DNA from: CAZDYP01 sp964509505
Lineage (GTDB): Bacteria; Chloroflexota; Anaerolineae; JACRMK01
NCBI GenBank assembly: GCA_964509505.1
Contig: CAZDYP010000020.1
Location: 1-39,939, forward strand
Length of the DNA: 39,939 nucleotides
Direction of reading: 5' to 3'
Numbering within the stretch: position 1 is the first letter of the stretch; each line of letters begins with the position of its first letter. Made by a program: the position numbers and the translations under genes. Positions 32,005 through 39,904 of this stretch are shown here, one piece after another. A model generated the notes under the pieces. That model was given only the letters and a program-made list of their open reading frames with translations, did no database searches and was not told the origin of the DNA.

Positions 32005-32754
32005 TTACTTCAACGCTCGCTCGATGAGCGATTGAAACGTCGTAAAGTCTAGCGCGCCTTGAATGCGTTGTCCATTCAATTCAAAGGTCGGGCGCACTCG
32101 AATACCTGCGGCGCGGCGCGCGGTATCTTGCGCTCTCACTTTCGCCGCATATTTTTTCGTGTCCATGCAGCCGTTGAATTGGGTCGTATCAAGTTTGATG
32201 GTTTGGGCTAACTTCTTCACTACATTGGGATCAGCAGCCCACAAATCGTTTTGATGCGCGTACAACTCGTGGTGCATCGCCCAGAATTTGCCTTGATCGC
32301 CTGCGCATTCGGCAGCTTGCGACGCGACTTCTGACGCTGCACCAAAATCCAACACATGACGGAAGATGAGTTTGACGATACCTTTGTTCACGTAGTTTGC
32401 AACGACCTTCGGTTCAGTCTCCAACACGTGGAGCGCGCAGGCGCCTCACAGAAAATCTGAATAGTCTATGAGTGTGACTTTGGCCTCGGGTTTGCCCAAC
32501 ACCCGATCGCCTTCGGGTGAGGTGTATTCGCTGTTTGTGGCGGGCGCGGTCGGTGGCGGCGTCGTGGGTGATGGCGCAATGGGCGCAGTGGTTGATGTTG
32601 ATACGGCTTGCGCGCTGGTCGTGGTCGGCGCTGGCGCCGCAGCGGATGGCGCGCTCGTCATCGGCGCAGCGGTTGGCGCTGGCGCAGTGGCAGATGCGCC
32701 ACACGCAACGACGGTCAACCAGACCAGCGTCAACACAAAGTACGTCTTATACAT
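32005..32754 (-). CDS. DsbA-like thioredoxin-fold lipoprotein with in-frame TGA at the CxxC motif (candidate selenoprotein)
   Basis: Read with TGA as one residue, this is a 249-residue protein: a lipoprotein signal (lipobox V-V-A-C, Cys18), a Pro/Thr/Ala linker (20-72), then a DsbA-type domain. The motif region reads VTLIDYSDFL-[TGA]-GACALHVLETEP. Family members have Y-S-D-F-x-C-x-x-C here, so TGA (32446-32448, residue 103) replaces exactly the first active-site Cys and Cys106 remains. Downstream matches the family: VANYVNKGIVKLIFRHV, ECAGDQGKFWAMHHELYAHQ, and RVRPTFELNGQRIQGAL with the cis-Pro loop. AGGGGG precedes the ATG at 32754. The frame is open on both sides. Likely a thiol/selenol redox protein outside the membrane; otherwise a nonsense-mutated gene. 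Confidence 0.65.
32419..32448 (-). promoter_or_regulatory. Possible bacterial SECIS hairpin after the in-frame TGA
   Basis: On the minus strand the TGA is followed by 12 bases, then CTCCA-CGTGT-TGGAG: a 5-bp stem whose loop starts 17 bases after the TGA, with G as its second base. Spacing and loop G fit the general bacterial SECIS description. The stem is short and GC-rich alternatives exist. Confidence 0.35.
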
Positions 32755-33089
32755 GATTTCCCCCTGAAGTGGTTTTGATGAGCCAGATGATAGTAACTCA
32801 CGTTCTCATGTGCAGAAATCGTGCGCCTTGAGGAGTCGGTGTTATCCAACGCCGCTTGACATGAGCGCTCACATTACGCACGATGAAATTGGCGCTCTGC
32901 GCGCGTCAGCGTCAGCGTTTTGTGCGGTGCGGCGCGAAGCAATTCTCTGCTCCTTCTACTAACATATACGCAATGGGGTTACAATTGGTTTAAGCAGATT
33001 CGGGTGGAGCCAATTGCAAGATGTTTCACGGGCAACAAGAACGCAAGCCCCAGCCTACATCCGCTGGGGCTTGCTGATATCCCTGAGCT
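32755..33089. other. Non-coding spacer
   Basis: Nothing gene-like was seen on either strand. It holds the terminator at 33043-33074 and, on the minus strand, a weak TACTAT -10-like box about 40 bases upstream of the DsbA-like gene. A stretch near 32870-32888 (CATTACGCACGATGAAAT) resembles one at 14173-14192. Confidence 0.4.
33043..33074. terminator. Strong hairpin downstream of the PAAR-like gene
   Basis: GCAAGCCCCAGC (33043-33054) and its exact complement (33063-33074) flank an 8-base loop: a 12-bp GC-rich stem about 16 bases after the stop at 33090. On the minus strand it is followed by GTTCTTGTTG. Confidence 0.7.
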
Positions 33090-33527
33090 TCAACCTGCCT
33101 TCACTTGCGTATTGGTAGTGATAAATTCGGCGGTGCCAGGTGGTTTGCTTGGGCTGGGGTCTGGAATGGGCCCGGCGGGCGTCGGTTGTTGCGCTGGCAC
33201 CGTCACTTTGAACTCGGCGATGAACGGTGTGCCTTTAATCAAAATGGCTTTGCCATTTTTGCTCTGCATTGTTTTGTTCGAGGGCATCAACTTCACGCTG
33301 ACCATGATCATCCCAGGAATGCTGAAGCTAGCAAAGGTGTAGGGTTGTGGCGAACGCAATAGAGGAGGCAGTTCATCGCCTTCCAAACATGCTGGCATCT
33401 TCATCACAATAAGATTCTTGCTGGTGCCTACCAATGGGAGGGGCGACATGAGAGTTGGTATCATCAACGGCGGCGGCACCGTGAACTTGATCATGTCTCC
33501 CGTTCTGATGATGAAATCCGCTGGCAT
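33090..33527 (-). CDS. Small beta-rich protein, possibly PAAR-like (contractile-injection-system tip type)
   Basis: A 145-residue protein with short repeating turns: PADFIIRTGDMIKFTVPPP, VPLVG-like PLVGTSKNLIVMKMPACLEGDEL, then KNGKAILIKGTPFIAEFKVTVPAQQPTPAG and GTAEFITTNTQVKAG. The M-P-A-C-L-E-G-D and K-x-G-K-x-I-L-I-K-G patterns recall PAAR-like proteins that cap spikes of extracellular contractile injection systems, but I recognise this only loosely. No signal peptide. The ATG at 33527 has a textbook AGGAGG nine bases upstream. The gene stands alone: terminator after it, divergent gnd before it, and no sheath, tube or baseplate gene in the window. Confidence 0.45.
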   Translation of the reverse strand: MPADFIIRTGDMIKFTVPPPLMIPTLMSPLPLVGTSKNLIVMKMPACLEGDELPPLLRSPQPYTFASFSIPGMIMVSVKLMPSNKTMQSKNGKAILIKGTPFIAEFKVTVPAQQPTPAGPIPDPSPSKPPGTAEFITTNTQVKAG

Positions 33528-33687
33528 GAGTTACGCCTCCTAAATGTTTACATAATTTCTAACACCTTCCAACTCCGTTGCAGCATTGATTTTAAGACGA
33601 AGCGCGCGTTTTTCAAACTACGATTATGGGGGGATAATCTCCCGCACAATCACCAGCGTCATAATTTAATTGTAAGGAGGCGAAGGG

Positions 33688-34593
33688 ATGGACATCGCAA
33701 TGGTAGGTTTGGGGCGCATGGGCGGCAACATGGCGACGCGCTTATTGCGCGGCGGGCATCGCGTCGTGGCGTTTGATTTGAATGAAGCTGCAGTCGCCGC
33801 AAAGGAAACGGAAGGCGCGACGGGCGCGCGTTCCTGGCAGGACATTGCCGAGCAGTTATCTGCGCCGCGCGCCGTATGGATGATGGTGCCGTCGGGCAAA
33901 GCGACGACCGACACGGTGGAAAAATTGATGAGCGTGTTGTCGGCAGGCGACATCATCATTGACGGCGGCAACTCCAATTACAAAGATGATGCGAAGCACG
34001 CCGCCCTGTTGAAAGTGAAGGGCATCCATTACGTGGACGTGGGAACGAGCGGCGGCATTTGGGGCTTAACCGAAGGCTATAGCCTGATGGTCGGCGGCGA
34101 CCAGCATATCGTCGAGACCTTACGTCCCATTTTCGAGACGCTCGCGCCGGCGCCAGACAAAGGCTGGGGTTACGTGGGACCGACGGGCGCGGGACATTAC
34201 GTGAAGATGGTGCATAACGGCATCGAGTACGGTCTGATGCAAGCCTACGCCGAAGGCTTCGAGATCATGAAGAAGAAAACGGAATTCAATCTTGATCTCG
34301 CGCAAATTTCCAAAATCTGGCAACATGGCAGTGTCGTGCGTTCATGGTTGTTGGACTTGACAGCAGAGGCGCTCGCGGAAGACGCTGATTTGACGAGCCT
34401 CAAAGGTTATGTGGCGGATTCGGGCGAAGGTCGCTGGACAGTCGCGGATGCCATTGAGCTCGACGTGCCAGCGCCGATCATCACGCTCTCGTTGATGATG
34501 CGCTTCGTCAGCCGTCAAGACGAGAGCTACGCGGCGAAGCTGCTCGCCGCGATGCGGAACAAGTTTGGGGGACATGCGGTGAAGAAGGCGTGA
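33688..34593 (+). CDS. gnd: 6-phosphogluconate dehydrogenase, decarboxylating (short GntZ/YqeC type)
   Basis: This 301-residue enzyme oxidatively decarboxylates 6-phosphogluconate to ribulose 5-phosphate. The Rossmann motif is MVGLGRMGGNMATRL (5-19), with FDLN after beta-2; the acidic residue suggests NAD preference. IIDGGNSNYKDD and VDVGTSGGIWGLTEGYSLMVGG are the substrate-binding signatures. GAGHYVKMVHNGIEYGLMQAYAEG carries the catalytic Lys and substrate residues. The ~300-residue length marks the short form rather than the ~470-residue Gnd. AAGGAGG precedes the ATG. The next gene, rpe, uses its product, so the pair forms an oxidative pentose-phosphate unit. Confidence 0.92.
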   Translation: MDIAMVGLGRMGGNMATRLLRGGHRVVAFDLNEAAVAAKETEGATGARSWQDIAEQLSAPRAVWMMVPSGKATTDTVEKLMSVLSAGDIIIDGGNSNYKDDAKHAALLKVKGIHYVDVGTSGGIWGLTEGYSLMVGGDQHIVETLRPIFETLAPAPDKGWGYVGPTGAGHYVKMVHNGIEYGLMQAYAEGFEIMKKKTEFNLDLAQISKIWQHGSVVRSWLLDLTAEALAEDADLTSLKGYVADSGEGRWTVADAIELDVPAPIITLSLMMRFVSRQDESYAAKLLAAMRNKFGGHAVKKA

Positions 34594-34640
34594 ACTGAAC
34601 AGAGTTTAGTGTTCAGTATTCAGTGATAATGGGAGAGCGT

Positions 34641-35315
34641 ATGGTTAAAATCGCCCCTTCGATTCTCGCCGCCGATTTTGCGCGCTTGGGCGAGCAAGTG
34701 CGCGAGGCATTGCTCGCTGGCGCAGAGTGGATTCATGTGGATGTGATGGATGGGCATTTCGTTCCGAACATCAGCATTGGTCCGCTGGTGGTCAGCGCGC
34801 TGCGCCCCATCGCGCGCGCTCATCATGCCGTGTTGGATGTGCATTTGATGATCGAGCAACCTGACCGTTACCTCACCGCTTTCGCGGAAGCGGGGGCGCA
34901 ACGTCTGTCGGTGCATGTCGAAGCCTGCACGCATTTGCATCGCACAGTGCAAGCGATTCGCGCGTTGGGCGTGTCGCCAGGCATCGCATTGAATCCTGTG
35001 ACGCCGTTGGTCACGCTCGAAGAGGTTTTGTCCGAGGTGGATTTGGTTTTAATTATGAGCGTGAACCCAGGTTTTGGAGGGCAAGCGTTTATCCCAGCGA
35101 GCGTGAACAGGATTGCGCGATTGAAACAGACATTGCTTGAGCGAAATTTGTCACACGTTGAGATTGAGGTAGATGGAGGCATCACCATGGAGACTGTGCC
35201 AACAGTCGTGCGCGCGGGGGCAACAGCGCTGGTTGTGGGGTCAGCCATCTTCAACACACATACGCCGATAGGGGAAAATGTGCGCGCGTTGCGCGCGGCG
35301 AGTAGCGGAGAATAA
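34641..35315 (+). CDS. rpe: Ribulose-phosphate 3-epimerase
   Basis: A 224-residue TIM-barrel enzyme that interconverts ribulose 5-phosphate and xylulose 5-phosphate. Signatures: KIAPSILAADFARLGEQV at the N terminus; HVDVMDGHFVPNISIGP with metal ligand His/Asp; VLDVHLMIEQPDRYL; LVLIMSVNPGFGGQAFIP; and EIEVDGGITMETVP for the second metal Asp and phosphate site. The ATG at 34641 is preferred to one at 34623 because GGGAG lies upstream at good spacing and family members begin here. It lies 47 bases after gnd across a TTCAGT-type short repeat. A bidirectional terminator follows. Confidence 0.94.
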   Translation: MVKIAPSILAADFARLGEQVREALLAGAEWIHVDVMDGHFVPNISIGPLVVSALRPIARAHHAVLDVHLMIEQPDRYLTAFAEAGAQRLSVHVEACTHLHRTVQAIRALGVSPGIALNPVTPLVTLEEVLSEVDLVLIMSVNPGFGGQAFIPASVNRIARLKQTLLERNLSHVEIEVDGGITMETVPTVVRAGATALVVGSAIFNTHTPIGENVRALRAASSGE

Positions 35316-35358
35316 AAAAGGAGGTCAGACTTCTCGAAGAAGTCTGACCTCTTTATTG
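35316..35358. terminator. Bidirectional terminator between rpe and asnS
   Basis: GAGGTCAGACTTCT (35321-35334) and its exact complement (35338-35351) have a 3-base loop, with AAAAAAG before and TTTATT after. It serves convergent genes on both strands. Confidence 0.88.
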
Positions 35359-35362
35359 GCAA

Positions 35363-36664
35363 TCATGGGTACATCTTCTCCAGCATCCTCGGATAGGCGA
35401 TGGCCTCGCGCAAATGATGCGTGTTGCAAATCCAGGTCACGGTGCGCTCGACGCCCAAGCCAAAACCGACATGCGGCACGCTGCCATAGCGACGCAAATC
35501 CAAATACCATTCGTACGCTTCACGCGGCAGCTTGTGTTCTGCGATGCGTCGCAACAACAGGTCGAGATTCGCCGTGCGCTCGCCGCCGCCGATGATTTCA
35601 CCGTAGCCTTCTGGTGCGAGCAAGTCCGCACTGAGCGACAGGTCGGGACGGTCTTTCTCGACTTCCATGTAAAACGCTTTCACTGCTGCAGGATAGTGAT
35701 GCACGAACACGGGGCGATCATAGCGCATGGAGAGCGCAGTCTCCTGCGGCGAACCAAGGTCGTCGCCGGGAATCATGTGAACGGATTCGTCAGGTTGCGC
35801 GTTGAGCCACGCGACGGCATCCTCATAATGTAAACGCGGGAACGGCGGCGCGATGGCTTCGAGCTTACTCGTGTCGCGCTCCAATACCTTCAGCTCTTCC
35901 TTGCGCGTCTCCAACACACGCGCGACAATATACGAAATGAATTGCTCCTCGAACAATAACAACTCCTCAAGATGCGCGTACGTCCACTCTGGCTCGACCA
36001 TCCAGAACTCGGTGAGGTGTCGCCGTGTCTTGGACTTCTCTGCGCGGAAGGTCGGCCCGAAACAATACACGCGCCCTAACGCCGCCGCATTCGCTTCATT
36101 GTAGAGCTGCCCCGACTGCGCGAGATAGGCGGGCGTGCCGAAATAGTCCACCTCGAACAACGTGCTCGTGCCTTCGCACGCGGCAGGCGTGAAGATGGGC
36201 GTGTCCACGTTCACGAAGTCGTGCGAGTCAAGGAAATCGCGGATGGCTTTGATGACCGTTGCGCGAATCTTCAGAATCGCTGCGGGGCGCGAGTGCCGCA
36301 CCCACAGATGGCGATTCGCCATGAGGAACTCGATGCCATGTTCTTTGGGGCCGATGGGGTAATCCTTGGCGAGCTGCACGATTTGCGCGTTGCTCACGCC
36401 GAGCTCGTAGCCGCCCGGCGCGCGCTTGTCCTCGCGCACCGTGCCTGTCACTATCAGCGCTGATTCTTGCGTCACAGTGCGCGCGGCGTTGAACACCTCG
36501 GGCGTCACGTCTTTCTCGAAGACCGTCGCCTGAATCATCCCTGTGCCGTCGCGCACCTTCAAAAATTGCAGGCGACCTTTGTCGGTCTTATCCGCGAGCC
36601 AGCCTTGCAATGTGACCGTCTTGCCGATGTGTTTAGAAATGTCCTGGATGTAGATGGTGGTCAT
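35363..36664 (-). CDS. asnS: Asparaginyl-tRNA synthetase
   Basis: A 433-residue class IIb synthetase that charges tRNA-Asn. The N-terminal OB-fold anticodon domain (VTLQGWLADKTDKGRLQFLKVRDGTG) is followed by the catalytic core. Motif 2 is FRAEKSKTRRHLTEFWMVEPEW. Motif 3 is HVGFGLGVERTVTWI, with the ATP-binding Arg. The ending IAYPRMLEKMYP corresponds to the AsnS P-F-P-R-x… tail. Length is normal (430-470). AAGGA lies 7 bases before the ATG at 36664. It probably has its own transcript: upstream is a gene remnant, downstream the bidirectional terminator. Confidence 0.93.
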   Translation of the reverse strand: MTTIYIQDISKHIGKTVTLQGWLADKTDKGRLQFLKVRDGTGMIQATVFEKDVTPEVFNAARTVTQESALIVTGTVREDKRAPGGYELGVSNAQIVQLAKDYPIGPKEHGIEFLMANRHLWVRHSRPAAILKIRATVIKAIRDFLDSHDFVNVDTPIFTPAACEGTSTLFEVDYFGTPAYLAQSGQLYNEANAAALGRVYCFGPTFRAEKSKTRRHLTEFWMVEPEWTYAHLEELLLFEEQFISYIVARVLETRKEELKVLERDTSKLEAIAPPFPRLHYEDAVAWLNAQPDESVHMIPGDDLGSPQETALSMRYDRPVFVHHYPAAVKAFYMEVEKDRPDLSLSADLLAPEGYGEIIGGGERTANLDLLLRRIAEHKLPREAYEWYLDLRRYGSVPHVGFGLGVERTVTWICNTHHLREAIAYPRMLEKMYP

Positions 36665-36734
36665 GGGTTGTCCTTATGATTTTTCAATTTTTGTGTGTCA
36701 ATTGAAGCGCGTACGAATAAATCGTGCCATAGAT

Positions 36735-36932
36735 TCAATGTTTGGGATCATAGGTCACTGGCGCCAAGTCGGCTTTGACGCCAGTGGTAGTGTCAATGAT
36801 ATTGAACATAATGCCCCGCTGCATTCAATCCTGTATCATCGCTGGATCGGCGTAACAACGCGGCGACAGAAAACGCGCAGCGAGCGCCTGAATTGCCGCG
36901 CGCTCAAGTTTTTTCGCTGTATGCTCTTTCAC
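36735..36932 (-). pseudogene. Remnant of a nucleotidyltransferase-like gene with an in-frame TGA
   Basis: From a GTG that overlaps the MoaD-like stop (GTGA) and has GGAGGTGG upstream, the minus strand reads VKEHTAKKLERAAIQALAAR, FLSPRCYADPAMIQD, stop (36825-36827), then MQRGIMFNIIDTTTGVKADL and APVTYDPKH in the same frame. The second part resembles the 'S-F-N-V-I-d-x-x-T-G-x-K-V-D-L' core of small nucleotidyltransferase-fold proteins. The N-terminal G-G/D-x-D catalytic part is missing, and the TGA falls where no Cys is expected, so decay is more likely than recoding. An 8-bp hairpin (36756-36786) is part of this sequence. Confidence 0.35.
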
Positions 36933-37210
36933 AATCCACCTCCCGACACCGCCGTGAAAATAAAAATCTTGTCGCCATCGGCGACGGGCGTCTGTGAAAC
37001 CTTATCCCAATAAACCATCGTGTCGTTGCGGAAGATGTTATATGGCAACCCATCCCCATCGTCGGCAAGCGTTGCATTGAACTTGGGATGCAGACGATTC
37101 ACCTCATCAAACACCTCGCGTAAATTCTTGAAGCTGTTGAATTCAACTTTGATGGACTTCGCGCCGATGATGTCGGAAATCGGGTCGCCTAATTTGAGTA
37201 TGATTGCCAT
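36929..37210 (-). CDS. MoaD/ThiS-family ubiquitin-like protein with C-terminal GGGL
   Basis: A 93-residue beta-grasp protein: AIILKLGDPISDIIGAKSIK, NLREVFDEVNRLHPKF, FNIFRN-like YNIFRNDTMVYWD and VADGDKIFIFTAVSGGGL. MoaD/ThiS proteins carry sulfur as a C-terminal Gly-Gly thiocarboxylate. Here the tail is GGG followed by Leu, so the di-glycine is not terminal and would need trimming, or the protein is not a sulfur carrier. The ATG at 37210 has AAGGAG eight bases upstream; an earlier frame start at 37231 covers that site. It follows the ATP-grasp gene's terminator. No E1-like (MoeB/ThiF) or JAMM protease gene is in the window. Confidence 0.7.
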   Translation of the reverse strand: MAIILKLGDPISDIIGAKSIKVEFNSFKNLREVFDEVNRLHPKFNATLADDGDGLPYNIFRNDTMVYWDKVSQTPVADGDKIFIFTAVSGGGL

Positions 37211-37252
37211 AACCAACACTCCTTCCCTCACACCTATACCATCTTACCAAAA

Positions 37253-37289
37253 AAAAGGCTTAGGTGTAAACCACTCACCTAAGCCTTTT
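37253..37289. terminator. Rho-independent terminator after the ATP-grasp ligase gene
   Basis: AAAAGGCTTAGGTG (37253-37266) and its exact complement (37276-37289) flank a 9-base loop. On the minus strand the stem is followed by eight Ts, a textbook terminator. Confidence 0.92.
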
Positions 37290-37310
37290 GATTCGATTGA
37301 ACGCATGAGC

Positions 37311-38441
37311 TCAGGCAGGCGCTGGCACAGGCAGTGGCTCTGGCAACACGATACGCGGGGTGCGCCGTGGCGCGCGCTCACGCACGAGCGCAGGCACAGG
37401 TTCGGGATATGGAATGCCATAACGCCGACACGCGAGACGCACGATGCCATTCACCAACCTCACGTGGTCAATGCCTTCCACCTCCGCTGCGATGCACAGG
37501 TCGCTGTAGCCTGGCGACATGCCCGGCAGCGGATTGATTTCGAGGATGTATGGTTTGTCGTTATCGTGCTTGTCGAGCCGAAAGTCCACACGCGCCACAT
37601 CATGGCAGCCTGTTACTTGGAACGTCGCCGCCGTCAAGCGTTGCAGCTCGCGGATTTGTTTGGGCGTCAACGGCGCAGGACACTTCACGTGAAACGCATC
37701 GCCCAATTCCACTTTCAATTGATTGGTATAGATGCCGCCCGTCTCCACTGGGTATGCATTGAAATCAATTTCTTCAGGCGGGAAGAAGTGGAAGGCACCG
37801 CCGCGAATCGCTTCGTCAAACGTGCCGCCATAAAGCGCGTTCCCTTTCACTCCGTTGAACGTGCGCCACGAATGTTCGGGAGGGGGATTGCCGAGCAAGC
37901 CCAGCGTCACTTCGCGCCCTTCGATGAAACGCTCGACCAACGCCGGTTCGTGATAACGAGCGATGACCCACGCGACGCGCTCGCGCAGTTCAGCTTCATT
38001 GTGAACAACGGCTTTCGTGTCCACGCCCATACCGGTGCCTTCGCGCGCGGGCTTCACGAACAACGGGAACTTCAACTTGGGATCGAGCGGTTCGTCGGCG
38101 CGCGTGAACTCTTGGAATTCAGGCGTGGGTAAACCATGAAACGCCAGCACGCGTTTTGTCATTGGCTTGTCTTGCGTGAGCGCCATCGTCAACACGCCCG
38201 ATGCCGTGTAGGGAATCCGCAACAGCTCAAGCAGCGCGGGAATTTGCGCCTCGCGGCTGTCGCCCCAGTGCATCTCGCAGATGTTGAACACGAGGTCTGG
38301 TTTCAACTTCTGCAACGGCTTCACGATGTCGAGGTTGCCCTCGACGAATACAGCTTTGTGTCCACCCGCTTCGAGCGACGCCTTGAGCGCGTTAATCGTG
38401 CGCTCGGAATCGAGGTCGTCATGCGCATCGGGCGCTTCGCC
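37311..38441 (-). CDS. ATP-grasp ligase, D-alanine-D-alanine ligase-like (5' end lost in gap)
   Basis: 376 residues are visible; the frame is open into the Ns, so the N terminus (about 20-35 residues) is missing. A GTG at 38324 sits inside the domain and is not the start: the preceding codons read DDLDSERTINALKASLEAGG and HKAVFVEGNLDIV, a normal ligase N domain. Further signatures: FNICEMHWGDSREAQIPALLE, TASGVLTMALTQDKPMTKRVL, FPLFVKPAREGTGMGVD, VERFIEGREVTLGLLG, ARVDFRLD and YILEINPLPGMSPGYSDL (metal-binding Glu/Asn). The fold joins a carboxylate to an amine through an acyl phosphate. Substrate may be D-Ala or another amino acid; it lies next to lysine 2,3-aminomutase. The C-terminal Pro/Arg tail is unusual. 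Confidence 0.82.
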   Translation of the reverse strand, partial: GEAPDAHDDLDSERTINALKASLEAGGHKAVFVEGNLDIVKPLQKLKPDLVFNICEMHWGDSREAQIPALLELLRIPYTASGVLTMALTQDKPMTKRVLAFHGLPTPEFQEFTRADEPLDPKLKFPLFVKPAREGTGMGVDTKAVVHNEAELRERVAWVIARYHEPALVERFIEGREVTLGLLGNPPPEHSWRTFNGVKGNALYGGTFDEAIRGGAFHFFPPEEIDFNAYPVETGGIYTNQLKVELGDAFHVKCPAPLTPKQIRELQRLTAATFQVTGCHDVARVDFRLDKHDNDKPYILEINPLPGMSPGYSDLCIAAEVEGIDHVRLVNGIVRLACRRYGIPYPEPVPALVRERAPRRTPRIVLPEPLPVPAPA

Positions 38442-38541
38442 NNNNNNNNNNNNNNNNNNNNNNNNNNNNNNNNNNNNNNNNNNNNNNNNNNNNNNNNNNN
38501 NNNNNNNNNNNNNNNNNNNNNNNNNNNNNNNNNNNNNNNNN
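38442..38541. other. Assembly gap (100 N) between kamA and the ATP-grasp ligase
   Basis: Default-size gap. It should hold the last residues of KamA, a spacer and the first ~25-35 codons of the ligase. The frames on the two sides differ, so the open frame running through the Ns is not one protein. Confidence 0.9.
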
Positions 38542-39904
38542 CATTGGCAGGCGTGGGCTTCGGCACGATTTCCAAAAATTCTTCGACGGTATTCGGCTCG
38601 AGGCGTCCGCGTTTGTGCAATTCGTGATACCCTTCAGGCACAAGGTTGAGCGTGTCGCCCGCTAGCATGGCGCTGATGCCATCTTGCAAATCGCGGTTCG
38701 GTCTTGCCGCCAGACAATCGGGACAGGTCTTCGGGTCATGATCTGGGTAATTGGTGGGCTGATCATACGCCGCCATCACGCCCTCGAAGTTGCGAATGAC
38801 GACGCGCTGTGGCGATTGACTGATGAGATAGTTGGGCATGATGGGTACTTTGCCGCCGCCGCCTGGCGCATCAATCACGTAGGTCGGAATCGCAAAACCT
38901 GTCGTATGACCGCGCAACGCTTCCATGATTTCGATGCCCTTCGACACCGAGGTGCGGAAGTGTCCCGCGCCCTCGACCAGATCACATTGATACAGATAGT
39001 AGGGACGCACGCGATTACGCAACAGTTCATGGCACAAACGCTTGATGATGTGCGGGCAATCGTTCACGCCTGCGAGCAACACCGCTTGATTGCCGAGCGG
39101 GATGCCCGCATCCGCCAGTTTCGCTAGGGCCGCGCTGAGCTCGGGCGTGATCTCTTTGTAGTGATTGATATGCACGTTCATCCACAATGGATGATATTTG
39201 CGTAACATCGCGACGAGTTCATCGTCCACACGCATCGGCATGAACACAGGCACGCGGCTGCCAATACGCAAAATTTCGACATGCTTGATCTTGCGTAGCT
39301 CGCCCAACGCCCACTCGAGCGTCTTTGGCGCAAGCGTCAAGGGGTCGCCGCCCGACATTAGCACATCGCGGATTTGCGGCGTGCGCGCGATGTATTCGAG
39401 CTGCGCTTCCATCTGCTTGCGATTGAAGTTTTCGTGCGGGTCGCCGACAATACGACTGCGCGTGCAATAGCGGCAATAGCTCGCGCACTGCGTCGTGACC
39501 AACATCAACACACGATCGGGATAACGATGTACGAGACCGGGCACGGGTGAATGTCGCTCTTCGCCGAGCGAGTCTTCCATCAAGTAATCAGCCTTCTGCA
39601 ATTCAGCCGCAGTCGGGATGATTTGACGGCGAATGGGACAGTGCGGGTCGTCGCGCTCCATCAGCGCCGCAAAGTACGGCGTGATGTCGAGCCGAAAGCG
39701 ATCCTTCGCCGTGACGCCGACGATTTCATCGGGTGTGAGGGTGATGACCTGTTGCAATTCTTCAAGTGTGTTAAGACGATGGCTCATTTGCCAGCGCCAA
39801 TCGTTCCATTGCGCCTCAGGCACATCACGCCAGATCGAGCGCGCTTTGGTCGGCGCGCGCCCGCGGCTCAACGTACTCCCAGGTTCTTCTCGCTCAATCG
39901 CCAT
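38542..39904 (-). CDS. kamA: Lysine 2,3-aminomutase (radical SAM, PLP), 3' end lost in gap
   Basis: 454 residues are visible. The enzyme converts L-lysine to L-beta-lysine with SAM, a 4Fe-4S cluster and PLP. The cluster motif CASYCRYC gives Cys140, Cys144 and Cys147. DVLMSGGDPLTL is the GGDPL element. The PLP Lys is in DAPGGGGKVP (Lys352). The acidic residues that read the lysine side-chain amine in known KamA (in QCDL and VIDAP) are both kept, which favours lysine over glutamate. The C-terminal KTCPDC may bind metal. AAGGAGG precedes the ATG. It is co-directional with the ATP-grasp ligase; beta-lysine could be a peptide building block or osmolyte precursor. Confidence 0.9.

Noticed and set aside
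36665..36928. T-box or other leader riboswitch for asnS
   Set aside because: No AGGGTGG-ACCGC core was found, and the best hairpin (36756-36786) is explained by the nucleotidyltransferase-like remnant.
38321..39904. KamA extended through the gap to 38321
   Set aside because: The Arg/Ser-rich tail after the gap is the ligase coding sequence read in the wrong frame. The ligase frame gives a normal N-domain up to the gap edge.
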